NCBI RefSeq assembly: GCF_017565645.3
Contig: NZ_CP086136.1
Span: forward strand, 1,874,001 to 1,938,000
Source of the DNA: Bradyrhizobium barranii subsp. barranii
GTDB taxonomy: Bacteria > Pseudomonadota > Alphaproteobacteria > Rhizobiales > Xanthobacteraceae
Length of the DNA: 64,000 nucleotides
Direction: 5' to 3'
In this document: one piece after another, positions 35,413 through 44,162 of the stretch
Layout: each line of letters opens with the position of its first letter
How positions within the stretch are numbered: the first letter of the stretch is position 1
The notes under the pieces: generated by a model
What the model saw: only the letters and a program-made list of their open reading frames with translations
What the model was told of the DNA's origin: nothing
The model's database searches: none
Made by a program: the position numbers and the translations under genes

Positions 35413-36249
35413 ATGCCGCAGACCGATCGCTCGACCCCGTTTTCCTCCCGCCTCGTCGGCCACTACGCGCTGGTGACCGGTGCCTCGCAAGGCATCGGCC
35501 GCGCCGTCGCCATACGGCTCGCGCAGGAGGGCGCGACCGTCGCCATCAACTATGTCGATCACCCTGAGAGGGCCGAGGAGACGCTCGCGCTTGCAAGGAC
35601 AGGATCGGCTGACCGCGGCCACGGCAAGCTCGATCATGTCGTCGTCAAGGCCGATGTCAGCAATGAGCAGGAGGTCGCCGCGATGTTCGAGACGGTGCTT
35701 TCGCGCTGGAAGCGGCTCGACTGCCTCGTCAACAATGCCGGCTTCCAGCGGGAGTCGCCGAGCGAGGCGCTCGACATCGAGACCTACCGCCGCATCATAG
35801 ATGTCAATCTCAACGGCGCCGTGCTCTGCGCGCAGAAGGCGCTCGCCCACTTCGTCGCGCGCGGCGGAGGCGGCAGCATCATCAACTGCTCCAGCGTCCA
35901 CCAGATCATCCCGAAGCCGGGCTATCTCGCTTATTCGATCAGCAAGGGCGGCATCGCCAATCTGACGCGCACGCTGGCGCTGGAATTCGCCGGCCGCGGG
36001 ATTCGCGTCAATGCGGTCGGCCCGGGCGCGATCGACACGCCGATTAACGCGGCCTGGACCGGTGATCCCGCCAAGCGCGGCGTCGTCACCAGCCACATTC
36101 CGCTGGGACGGGTCGGCACGCCGGAAGAGATCGCCGCCGTGTTCGCCTTCCTCGCCTCGGATGACGCCAGCTACATCACGGGCCAGACCATTTACGCCTG
36201 CGGAGGCCTGACGCTGTTCCCCGAGTTTCGCGAGAACTGGGCCAGCTAG
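35413..36249 (+). CDS. Short-chain dehydrogenase/reductase (glucose dehydrogenase-like)
   Basis: A 278-residue classical SDR. The cofactor motif is VTGASQGIGRAVA; VNNAGFQRESP, the catalytic Ser in NCSSVHQ, Tyr-x3-Lys in YSISKG and the C-terminal ASDDASYITGQTIYACGG are present. The acidic side in the cofactor motif does not settle NAD versus NADP. I prefer ATG 35413 with GGAGAG upstream over the longer 35350 reading. It follows the permease by 72 bp, possibly co-transcribed. Substrate unknown. Confidence 0.85.
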   Translation: MPQTDRSTPFSSRLVGHYALVTGASQGIGRAVAIRLAQEGATVAINYVDHPERAEETLALARTGSADRGHGKLDHVVVKADVSNEQEVAAMFETVLSRWKRLDCLVNNAGFQRESPSEALDIETYRRIIDVNLNGAVLCAQKALAHFVARGGGGSIINCSSVHQIIPKPGYLAYSISKGGIANLTRTLALEFAGRGIRVNAVGPGAIDTPINAAWTGDPAKRGVVTSHIPLGRVGTPEEIAAVFAFLASDDASYITGQTIYACGGLTLFPEFRENWAS

Positions 36250-36301
36250 AAACGTGGATTCACGACCGAAACCACGAACTCATCACCCCATGCCGACCGC
36301 T

Positions 36302-36562
36302 TCAAAAATCTGCCGCGAGCAGGTCGTAGGAGCCCCGGCTGCCGCGGACATACTTCCTGGCCGCAGCCGCACATATCAAGTCGCGGTTGGAATCGAACGC
36401 GATCAGAAATCCCAATTCGCTGGAATGGGTGCCTGGTTGAAGCCGCTTCAATGCGTCTTCGTCGATGAAGAACGAGGCCTCGATGGCGCTGTCGTGTCCC
36501 CAGAACCGCACGGCATGCCGCGTCCGGTCATACGAGCGGCTGTGATTTGGAAAGTCGATCAT
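36302..36562 (-). CDS. DUF1488 family protein
   Basis: An 86-residue protein starting at ATG 36562 (MIDFPNHSRSYDRTRHAVRF). The pattern FPNxSRSYD-T-AVRFWGxDSAxEASFF with a C-terminal ARKYVRGSRGSYDLLAA is the rhizobial DUF1488 family. Longer in-frame readings to 36760 add unrelated sequence. Function unknown. It is convergent with the SDR gene. Confidence 0.78.
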   Translation of the reverse strand: MIDFPNHSRSYDRTRHAVRFWGHDSAIEASFFIDEDALKRLQPGTHSSELGFLIAFDSNRDLICAAAARKYVRGSRGSYDLLAADF

Positions 36563-36887
36563 GGTCAGGCCGATCAGGTTGCAGGTGCCGCGCGCCAGCC
36601 TTTTCGCCGTTTGAGTCGGGGCTCGCCGGGTGGCCGACGCTCGACCCGCGTACGTCAGGAACACGGACGTTCCGTCGAGACGAAGACGCGCCGGTTGTGC
36701 CTCTCTCAAATGAAGATTTGGCAACAGGGCAGCAATCCGATTCAATGCCGATCGCGACAAATAGTTTCTTGATAAGCCTCGCTATTCGGCGAAGGGATCA
36801 CTAGATACAGTTTATCACCGCGCGCCCCTCGGCTGTCATCGGTGACTGAGAGCATTGCGCTCCCGCCGGAACCAACAGGCGGTCAGT

Positions 36888-36995
36888 ATGTCGGATTCCC
36901 ATAGATTCAGCCTTCGCGAGTGGCTCGTACCTCCGGTCTTGCTGCCGGTTTTTTTCGTGGTGTTGATCGCCGCATCGATGCTCATACAATGGTAG
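36888..36995 (+). CDS. Small single-pass membrane protein (35 aa)
   Basis: The reading from ATG 36888 to TAG 36993-36995 gives 35 residues: a hydrophilic start MSDSHRFSLREW, then one hydrophobic helix LPVFFVVLIAASMLI. It is too short for usual length cut-offs. Its last codons overlap the start of the next gene (ATGGTAG), which suggests translational coupling. An AGGCGG-like site is upstream. Function unknown. Confidence 0.5.
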   Translation: MSDSHRFSLREWLVPPVLLPVFFVVLIAASMLIQW

Positions 36996-37219
36996 CCGGT
37001 CTCGGCGTGCCTTCGCCATCGACTCAAGCAAGCAGTTCGTCAGAATCGATCCCGGTCTCTTTGGCTTGCGAGTTAAATTCCAGGGCGATCAACGCCCTCG
37101 ATCGAGCCCGCAAGCTGCCGTCGGGAGACAAGCGCACGGTGGCAATGCGCCGGGCAGCGATCCTCGGAAATGCCGCTGAAATCCTCGCGTATTTCTCGGC
37201 GGCGAAGGACCGCTGCTGA
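36989..37219 (+). CDS. Small conserved rhizobial hypothetical protein
   Basis: A 76-residue protein from ATG 36989, overlapping the stop of the 35-residue protein. The C-terminal half (LNSRAINALDRARKLPSG, MRRAAILGNAAEI) resembles a family of small helical proteins common in Bradyrhizobium. No known function. It is followed 10 bp later by another small gene. Confidence 0.55.
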   Translation: MVAGLGVPSPSTQASSSSESIPVSLACELNSRAINALDRARKLPSGDKRTVAMRRAAILGNAAEILAYFSAAKDRC

Positions 37220-37229
37220 AGGAGCCCGC

Positions 37230-37634
37230 ATGTTCAAGTTTCTTCACTACCGTGCAAAAGCGGCCGCGTATGGCGAACTGGCGAGGAATTCGCCCGGCAA
37301 AGCCGATACGCGCAAATTCGAGCAACTGCAGGACAGCCACACATCGCGCGCGGACAACGAGCAGATGCTCGCGGACCAATATGTGGATGCAGTCAACGCC
37401 GGGGAGACGGAGCGACTGCGTGGCGCGGCCCTCGCGGCGGAGGAAGAGCGCGTTTTGCGCTGTCTCGGTGCGGCCGTCATCATGCAATGGAATTCGTTGC
37501 CGACGACGCTCCAGCGGGAGATCTTCGATACCGCCGGATCGGTTGGGACATTGCTGGATACGGCGGCGCTCCGCGGGCAGATTGCCCGGTTTCTTCACAA
37601 GCATAGGCACGACGCCGATCCCGCCAAGATCTGA
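37230..37634 (+). CDS. Conserved hypothetical protein, helical
   Basis: A 134-residue protein. The ATG at 37230 follows GAAGGAG, so the longer 37170 reading is not preferred. It is a charged, helical, soluble protein with YRAKAAAYGELARNSPG, a possible coiled region (EQLQDSHTSRADNEQML) and VIMQWNSLPTTLQREIF. It belongs to the 36888-38074 run of small genes. Function unknown. Confidence 0.65.
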   Translation: MFKFLHYRAKAAAYGELARNSPGKADTRKFEQLQDSHTSRADNEQMLADQYVDAVNAGETERLRGAALAAEEERVLRCLGAAVIMQWNSLPTTLQREIFDTAGSVGTLLDTAALRGQIARFLHKHRHDADPAKI

Positions 37635-37702
37635 CGTGTTCAGGGGCTGAGCGAGAGGCGCGGTTCGCGAAGCATATGGACGCAAACAACAGGAGGATCC
37701 CG

Positions 37703-38074
37703 ATGGCACTGACAAGATTCCGTATCGATGAAGAGCCGCATGCCATGGACGGGCTGCGGCTTCTTGCCCAGGAAGGCACGAGAGAAGTCGAAGCGTTCGT
37801 CAGTCGCAAGGTGATGGACGTTTGGGCTGAATCGGTCGAGCACAGTGGCGGACGTCAGAGTTTGTTCCGGAAGCAATACAACGCGCTTGGCAAACGGAAC
37901 TTTGCCGCGCTTGAGCACATCGTGAGCGCCAAATACCAGCGGGGCACCCGGTTCAACCGTCAGCATCCGTTTGTCGAGGTGTTGTTCTCGGACATTGCGG
38001 AAAGCGGGGAGACCTTGAATCTCAGCGAACTGGTGCGCGAGCCGTTGCCGCCGGCATTTCACCGGCGCGCCTGA
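37703..38074 (+). CDS. Conserved hypothetical protein
   Basis: A 123-residue protein from ATG 37703 with AGGAGG upstream. It opens MALTRFRIDEEPHAMDGL, has VEAFVSRKVMDVWAE and a C-terminal LNLSELVREPLPPAFHRRA, all soluble. It may be a distant relative of DUF1488-like proteins, as the opening is similar in style, but I cannot confirm this. It is the last gene of the small-protein run. Confidence 0.6.
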   Translation: MALTRFRIDEEPHAMDGLRLLAQEGTREVEAFVSRKVMDVWAESVEHSGGRQSLFRKQYNALGKRNFAALEHIVSAKYQRGTRFNRQHPFVEVLFSDIAESGETLNLSELVREPLPPAFHRRA

Positions 38075-38228
38075 TCCGATTGGAACGCCGCCCGGTAGCG
38101 GCTACTGGTTTGCCAATGTGCCCCGTCACAAAGGTAAGCGGCGTGGCCTGCTCGGGCTGACGCAGGCTAAAAGCTGATCGCCGGCTTCGAGCTGCCGGCG
38201 CGGGGGTGATCTGGCAAAACGACACGGC

Positions 38229-39068
38229 GTGAACTACATCTGCGCCATGGCAAAACCTCCGCTGGCAAACCGTTCGCTCGAAGATTTCGTCGGCCGGCAC
38301 GAACGTCTGTTCGTGCTGACCGGCGCCGGCTGCAGCACCAATTCGGGCATTCCCGATTACCGCGACAGCCATGGCAATTGGAAGCGGACCCAGCCGGTCA
38401 ATTTCCAGGCCTTCATGTCGGAAGAGCCTACGCGCCAGCGCTATTGGGCGCGCAGCTTGATCGGCTGGCGGCGGTTCGGCCAGGCGAGGCCGAACGATGC
38501 GCATCATGCGCTTGCCCGGCTCGAGGCGAGCGGGCGCTGCGAGATGCTGCTGACCCAGAACGTCGACCGGCTGCATCAGTCCGCCGGCCACCGGCAGGTG
38601 ATCGACCTGCATGGCCGGCTCGATCTGGTCCGCTGCATGGGCTGCGGGGCGAAGACCCCGCGCAACGAATTCCAGGACAGGCTCGGCCGTGCCAATGCGG
38701 AATGGCTGACGCTCGACGCCGCCGATGCGCCTGATGGTGACGCCGATCTCGAGCATGCGGATTTCTCGTCGTTCAAGGTGCCCGCCTGCGAAGCCTGCGG
38801 CGGCATCCTCAAGCCCGACGTCGTGTTCTTCGGCGAGAACGTCCCGCGCGATGTGGTCGCCACCGCGCAGGATCATCTGGCGCAGGCCGACGCCATGCTG
38901 ATCGTCGGCTCCTCGCTGATGGTCTATTCCGGATTCCGCTTCGTGCAGGCTGCCGCGAACCGGCAGATCCCGATCGCCGCGGTCAATCTCGGACGCACCC
39001 GCGCCGACGATCTCCTCGCGCTCAAGGTCGAGGAGCGCTGCGAGGCGGCGCTTGCATTCCTGCTCTGA
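38229..39068 (+). CDS. Sirtuin NAD-dependent deacetylase (SIR2 family)
   Basis: A 279-residue sirtuin. NAD motifs are VLTGAGCSTNSGIPDYRD and TQNVDRLHQSAG; the catalytic His is in DLHGRLDLV; the zinc Cys pairs are RCMGCG and ACEACGG; GSSLMVYSGFRF closes the cofactor site. The reading begins at GTG 38229; ATG 38247 (MAKPPLANRS) is equally plausible, as neither has a strong site. It removes acyl groups from protein lysines. Stand-alone gene. Confidence 0.88.
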   Translation: MNYICAMAKPPLANRSLEDFVGRHERLFVLTGAGCSTNSGIPDYRDSHGNWKRTQPVNFQAFMSEEPTRQRYWARSLIGWRRFGQARPNDAHHALARLEASGRCEMLLTQNVDRLHQSAGHRQVIDLHGRLDLVRCMGCGAKTPRNEFQDRLGRANAEWLTLDAADAPDGDADLEHADFSSFKVPACEACGGILKPDVVFFGENVPRDVVATAQDHLAQADAMLIVGSSLMVYSGFRFVQAAANRQIPIAAVNLGRTRADDLLALKVEERCEAALAFLL

Positions 39069-39201
39069 GCGCGTGGGCCGCACCCTTCTACCGCATAGGT
39101 GCCACGCAAAACGGCTCGGACGCTTCACCCCGGGCGTTGTCGCTGGTATGAAAATTGCTGCGGTTTTCGCGCAGTTTGTCGATCAGTACGGAGAATTTGG
39201 A

Positions 39202-41286
39202 ATGCTTGAGGGAGCCGAGGTGCGGCTTGCCGTTGATATCGGTGGCACGTTCACCGACATCGTGCTGGACGTGGGGCAGGATCGCAAGACGCGCAAGGTG
39301 CTGACGACGCCGCAGCGGCCCGAGGAGGCGGTGCTGGATGGCATGCGTCTCATTCTCACTGACGCGCGCGCGCATATGAGCGACATCGACGTCTTCATTC
39401 ACGGCACGACGCTCGCGACCAATGCGATCATCGAGCGCCGCGGCGCCAAGACCGCGCTGATTGCAACCGACGGCTTTCGCGACGTGCTCGATATCGGCAC
39501 CGAGAGCCGCTATGACCAGTATGATCTCGGCATCGACAAGCCGAGGCCGCTGGCGCCGCGATCTCTCCGCTTCACCGTGCCGGAGCGGATCGACGCGCAC
39601 GGCGCCGTTCGCCTCCCGCTGGACGAAGCGGCGGTCCGCGCACTCGCGCCAAAATTGCGCGCGCTGAACGTCGAGAGCGTCGCGATCGCCTTCCTGCACT
39701 CCTACGCCAATCCCGAGCACGAGCGCCGCACGGCCGCGATCCTCAGTGAGGAGATGCCCGGCATCTCCGTGACCGTGTCCTCTGCGGTGTGTCCGGAAAT
39801 CCGCGAATACGAGCGCACGTCCACCGCGGTCGCCAACGCCTATGTGCAACCCCTGATCGACGGCTATCTCGCCCGCATGGCAGATGCCTTGCAGGTCGAG
39901 CAGTTCCGCGGCGCGATCTATCTCGTCACCTCCGGTGGCGGCGTCACCTCGATCGAGACGGCGCGGCGCTTTCCGGTGCGCCTCGTCGAATCCGGTCCCG
40001 CCGGCGGCGCGATCTTCGCGGCGCAGATCGCAGCGCGGCTCGGCGAGAGCAAGGTGCTGTCCTTCGACATGGGCGGCACGACCGCAAAAATCTGCCTGAT
40101 CGAAAAATACCAGCCCGAGACCTCGCGCGTGTTCGAGGTCGATCGCGCGGCGCGCTTCCTGAAGGGCTCCGGCCTGCCGGTGCGCATCCCCGTGATCGAG
40201 ATGGTCGAGATCGGCGCCGGCGGCGGCTCGATCGCGCATGTCGATGCGATGAAGCGTGTCACTGTCGGCCCCGAGAGCGCCTCGTCGGAGCCGGGACCTG
40301 CCTGCTACGGCCGCGGCGGCCAGCGTCCGGCCGTGACGGATGCGGACGTTGCGCTCGGTATGATCGATCCTGATGCCTTTGCGGGTGGTACGATCAAGCT
40401 CAGCCCGGAGCTTTCGAAGGCGGCGCTGTTGCGCGCCGTCGGTGAGCCGCTGGGCCTGTCGGCGGAAACCGCGGCTTACGCCGTGCACGAGGTCGTCTGC
40501 GAGAACATGGCGAGCGCGGCGCGCGTGCATGCGGTCGAGCGCGGCGAGATAGTCGGCCAGCACACGCTGATCGCCTTCGGTGGCGCGGCGCCGTTGCATG
40601 CGGCGCGCGTCGCCGAGAAGATCGGCGTCTCGCGGGTCATCGTGCCCTCGAATGCCGGCGTCGGCTCGGCGGTCGGCTTCCTGGCTGCTCCCATTGCCTA
40701 TGAGCTGGTGCGCAGCCGCCATGTCCGCCTCGATGATTTCGACACCGAGGGGGTCTCTGAGCTGCTCCAGGAGATGGTGACTGAAGCGCGCGCGCTGGTG
40801 GAGCCGGGCGCGGCCGGTGCGCCGGTGCGCGAACGCCGCGCGGCCTTCATGCGCTATGTCGGCCAGGGCCACGAGATCTCGGTCGAACTGCCGAACCGGC
40901 GGCTGACATCGGCCGATCTCGCCGGGCTACGCCAGAAGTTCGAGGCCGACTATTCGGCGATGTTCGAGCGGCCGATCCCGGGCGCCGCGATCGAGGTTCT
41001 GAGCTGGTCGGTGCTCGCGACCACCGATGCGCACAATCCTTCTGTCGTCGCTTCCGTCGCGCGCAAGCCCGCCGGCAAGGCCTCGGGCAGCCGCAAATTC
41101 TTCGACGGACGCGCGGGGGAAGTGATCGAGATCCCGCTCTATCGCCGCGAGGACATGGCACCGGGCGCGACCATTGCGGGTCCCGCCGTGATCGCCGAGG
41201 ACGAAACATCCACCTTCGTCTCCAACAGTTTTGACGCCCATATCGACGGTGCCGGCAGCATCGTCATGGAACGAAAGGCGGCCTGA
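39202..41286 (+). CDS. hyuA: Hydantoinase/5-oxoprolinase subunit A
   Basis: A 694-residue ATP-dependent cyclic-amidase subunit. An N-terminal ASKHA-type phosphate site RLAVDIGGTFTDIVLD is followed by THGTTLATNAIIERRG in outline and a second actin-like motif LSFDMGGTTAKICL. ATG 39202 with GGAGAA upstream fits the family start (MLEGAEVRLAVDIGG); the longer 39052 reading overlaps the sirtuin. With HyuB it hydrolyses hydantoins, 5-oxoproline or related imides, or carboxylates ketones. The exact reaction is not decided. Confidence 0.87.
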   Translation: MLEGAEVRLAVDIGGTFTDIVLDVGQDRKTRKVLTTPQRPEEAVLDGMRLILTDARAHMSDIDVFIHGTTLATNAIIERRGAKTALIATDGFRDVLDIGTESRYDQYDLGIDKPRPLAPRSLRFTVPERIDAHGAVRLPLDEAAVRALAPKLRALNVESVAIAFLHSYANPEHERRTAAILSEEMPGISVTVSSAVCPEIREYERTSTAVANAYVQPLIDGYLARMADALQVEQFRGAIYLVTSGGGVTSIETARRFPVRLVESGPAGGAIFAAQIAARLGESKVLSFDMGGTTAKICLIEKYQPETSRVFEVDRAARFLKGSGLPVRIPVIEMVEIGAGGGSIAHVDAMKRVTVGPESASSEPGPACYGRGGQRPAVTDADVALGMIDPDAFAGGTIKLSPELSKAALLRAVGEPLGLSAETAAYAVHEVVCENMASAARVHAVERGEIVGQHTLIAFGGAAPLHAARVAEKIGVSRVIVPSNAGVGSAVGFLAAPIAYELVRSRHVRLDDFDTEGVSELLQEMVTEARALVEPGAAGAPVRERRAAFMRYVGQGHEISVELPNRRLTSADLAGLRQKFEADYSAMFERPIPGAAIEVLSWSVLATTDAHNPSVVASVARKPAGKASGSRKFFDGRAGEVIEIPLYRREDMAPGATIAGPAVIAEDETSTFVSNSFDAHIDGAGSIVMERKAA

Positions 41287-41288
41287 TC

Positions 41289-42938
41289 ATGACCAAGGCA
41301 AATGGCGCGAGCCTGATCGACCTTCAAATCATGTGGCACCGGCTGATCGCCGTGGTCGAGGAGCAGGCTCAGGTGCTGCTCCGCACCGCCTTCAGCCCGA
41401 TCGTGCGCGAATGCGGCGATCTCTCCGCCGGTGTGTTCGACCTCAGGGGGCGGATGCTGGCGCAGGCGGTGACCGGCACGCCCGGCCACGTCAACTCGAT
41501 GGCGGAATCGGTCAAGCACTTCATTGCGCATTTCCCGATCGAGACGATGAAGGAGGGCGACGCCTACATCACCAACGATCCCTGGATGGGCACAGGTCAT
41601 CTCAACGACTTCGTCGTCACCACGCCCTGCTTCAAGGACGGCAAGCCGGTCGCGCTGTTCTCCTGCACCAGCCATCTCATGGACATCGGCGGCATCGGCT
41701 TCGGCCCTGACGCCACCGACGTGTTCATGGAGGGGCTCTACATCCCCATGCTGAAGCTGATCGACCAGGGCGTCGTCAACGAGACGCTGATGGCGATGAT
41801 CCGCACCAACACGCGGCTGCCGATCGACACCGAGGGCGACACCTATTCGCTGGCCGGCTGCAACGACGTCGGCTGCGAACGGCTGGTCGAGATGATGACC
41901 GAGTTCGAGATCGACACGCTCGACGAGCTCGGCGACTACATCTGCGACCGCTCGCGCGAGGCCGTGCTGGCCGAGATCGCAAAACTGCCGAAGGGAAGCT
42001 GGCACAGCACCATGGTCGTCGACGGCTATGATGCGCCGGTGACGCTCGCCGCGACGCTGACGATCTCCGAGACGGGCATCCACGTCGATTTCGACGGCAC
42101 CTCGGCCGCCTCGAAGTTCGGCATCAACGTGCCCCTGTCCTACACCACGGCCTATACCGTGTTCGGCCTCGGCTGCGTCGTCGCCTCGCAGATCCCGAAC
42201 AATGCCGGCTCGCTCTCGCCGCTGACGGTGTCGGCTCCCGCGGGCGCGATCCTGAATGCGCCAAAGCCGGCGCCCGTGGCGTCGCGTCATATCGTCGGAC
42301 AGATGCTGCCGGACGTGGTGTTCGGCTGCCTGCGCCAGATCATTCCCGAGCGCGTACCCGCGGAAGGTACCTCGTGCCTGTGGAATCTCAACGTCCGCGG
42401 ACAGACCCGCTCAGGTGCCGGCGGCAATTACGGGTTCTCGATGGCGGTAACTTCGAATGGCGGTACCGGCGCGCGCTTTGCGAAGGACGGGCTGTCGGCC
42501 ACCGCCTATCCCAGCGGCGTGCGCGGCACGCCGGTCGAGATCGCGGAGACGCAAACGCCGCTGATCTTCTGGCGCAAGGAGCTTCGCCCGGATTCCGGCG
42601 GGGCAGGGCGCACCCGCGGCGGCCTCGGCCAGATCATCGAGGTCGGCAGCGGCATCGATGCGCCCTTCGACATCCTCGCGGCGTTCGATCGCATCGATCA
42701 TCCGCCGCGCGGCCGCGACGGTGGCAAGAACGGCGAGGCCGGCTATGTCGGATTGAAGTCCGGCCAGAAGATGCGTGGCAAGGGCTTTCAGACCATTCCA
42801 CCGGATGACCGGCTGCTGGTGATGACCCCGGGCGGCGCCGGTATCGGCGACCCCAAGGAGCGCGATCGTGCAGCGATCAAGGATGACGTTGAGAGCGGTC
42901 TCGTGTCGGCTGACAACGCTGTTGCCGTTTATGGGTAG
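41289..42938 (+). CDS. hyuB: Hydantoinase/5-oxoprolinase subunit B
   Basis: A 549-residue HyuB protein. Typical stretches are MWHRLIAVVEEQAQVLLRTAFS, ITNDPWMGTGHLNDF and the C-terminal GLGQIIEVGSG and TPGGAGIGDPKERD. It starts 2 bp after hyuA, so the pair makes one complex. Together they could feed unit A chemistry, although they lie 20 kb away with separate promoters. A perfect hairpin follows (42956-42979). Confidence 0.88.
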   Translation: MTKANGASLIDLQIMWHRLIAVVEEQAQVLLRTAFSPIVRECGDLSAGVFDLRGRMLAQAVTGTPGHVNSMAESVKHFIAHFPIETMKEGDAYITNDPWMGTGHLNDFVVTTPCFKDGKPVALFSCTSHLMDIGGIGFGPDATDVFMEGLYIPMLKLIDQGVVNETLMAMIRTNTRLPIDTEGDTYSLAGCNDVGCERLVEMMTEFEIDTLDELGDYICDRSREAVLAEIAKLPKGSWHSTMVVDGYDAPVTLAATLTISETGIHVDFDGTSAASKFGINVPLSYTTAYTVFGLGCVVASQIPNNAGSLSPLTVSAPAGAILNAPKPAPVASRHIVGQMLPDVVFGCLRQIIPERVPAEGTSCLWNLNVRGQTRSGAGGNYGFSMAVTSNGGTGARFAKDGLSATAYPSGVRGTPVEIAETQTPLIFWRKELRPDSGGAGRTRGGLGQIIEVGSGIDAPFDILAAFDRIDHPPRGRDGGKNGEAGYVGLKSGQKMRGKGFQTIPPDDRLLVMTPGGAGIGDPKERDRAAIKDDVESGLVSADNAVAVYG

Positions 42939-42955
42939 CTAACGCTCCGGCAACG

Positions 42956-42979
42956 ACTGCGGCGATTACCCGCCGCAGT
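42956..42979. terminator. Bidirectional hairpin terminator
   Basis: ACTGCGGCG / CGCCGCAGT form a perfect 9-bp stem with a 6-nt loop between the convergent hyuB and lipase genes. It includes the lipase stop codon. No strong T-run on either side. Confidence 0.6.
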
Positions 42980-44162
42980 CATTCGGCGCCGGCTTCCCGG
43001 CAAAACGATCGGTCATCCAGTTCACCGCGACCATGGTGCTCGCCTGCGCGGCGCGGCCGTGTCCGATGTTGGGAAGGGTGACCATTTTCACGGGGCTGCC
43101 CGCCTTGCACAGCCGGCCCATATAGGCGCGCGTCACCGCGGGCCGGATGATCTGGTCGACAGTCCCTTGAGCGAGGAACACTGGCATGCCGGCGGGCAAT
43201 GTGCCGGCGCTGTTCTTCTCCAGCAGCGAGCGCCAAGGCTCGCGCTTGGTCGGATCCGGCACAGTCAGAAAATATTGCTGGAGCGGCCGCTCGGTCCGCT
43301 GCCGGATGAAGATATCGAAGGGACCTTCGATGCATTCGCGCGCCAGTCGGTCGATCACCGGAAGTGCGCGCGGATCGACGACACCGTCGAGCGCGGCGTC
43401 GTAGACGCGATGCCATGACCACAGCGTCATCGCTGTGATGTTCTTGCCGCCGACTGAGTTGATGTCGTCGCTCATCAGCGTGGCGAGATCCGTCGCGGGC
43501 GCCGCAGCGGCAACGCCGAGCAGATGGAGATCGGGCGCATAGGTCGGCGCCAGCCGCCCGGCAAACAGCACAGCCTGTCCGCCCTGCGAGTGTCCCCACA
43601 TAGCAAAATTCTTGGCCCCGTCGGCGCCCGGCAGATCGCGCGCGACGCGCACGATGTCGAGCACGGCGCGGCCCTCGCTCTCGCCGACGAGATAAGGATG
43701 CGGACCCGGCGTGCCGAGCCCGGGATAGTCGGTCGCCGCGACGATGTAGCCACGCGCCACCATCGAGCGCAGTCCCTGGATCTGCTGGAACAGGAAGATC
43801 GCGAGCGACGGCGCGCAGCGCGGCACAATGCCTGACGTTGGATGCGCCCAGGCCACGATCGGGCGGCCGTCGGGCGGCGGTGGGCCCTGCGGCACGATGA
43901 CGACGCCGGAGACGAGGATGGGTTCACCCTTCAATCCGGTCGATCGGTAGAGCACGCGAAAGGCCGATGCGCCGAGCGGCGCGCCATCCATCGGCTCCTG
44001 TCGCACCAGGCTGCCAGGCGGTCCGTCCGCAAGCGATGCCGGTGCGTCGTAAAATGCCGATTGCGCGTGGGCAGTCACGATGCCGGCGGCGAACATGACG
44101 AGTGCGGCCATCAGAGCGCGGGCGGCGACAAGCATTTGCGATCCGCTCCAGCGCACGATCAC
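42966..44162 (-). CDS. Secreted lipase-family alpha/beta hydrolase
   Basis: A 398-residue hydrolase with a signal peptide (LMAALVMFAAGIVTAHAQS). The nucleophile elbow is MWGHSQGGQA, and a late His lies in LPNIGHGRAAQ. Other segments are WAHPTSGIVPRCAPS and ATDYPGLGTPGPH, which match the LIP secretory-lipase family. GTG 44162 overlaps the TGA of the upstream DUF4403 gene, so the two form an operon; ATG 44135 is an alternative start. Probably a periplasmic or secreted esterase. Confidence 0.8.
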   Translation of the reverse strand: MIVRWSGSQMLVAARALMAALVMFAAGIVTAHAQSAFYDAPASLADGPPGSLVRQEPMDGAPLGASAFRVLYRSTGLKGEPILVSGVVIVPQGPPPPDGRPIVAWAHPTSGIVPRCAPSLAIFLFQQIQGLRSMVARGYIVAATDYPGLGTPGPHPYLVGESEGRAVLDIVRVARDLPGADGAKNFAMWGHSQGGQAVLFAGRLAPTYAPDLHLLGVAAAAPATDLATLMSDDINSVGGKNITAMTLWSWHRVYDAALDGVVDPRALPVIDRLARECIEGPFDIFIRQRTERPLQQYFLTVPDPTKREPWRSLLEKNSAGTLPAGMPVFLAQGTVDQIIRPAVTRAYMGRLCKAGSPVKMVTLPNIGHGRAAQASTMVAVNWMTDRFAGKPAPNDCGG

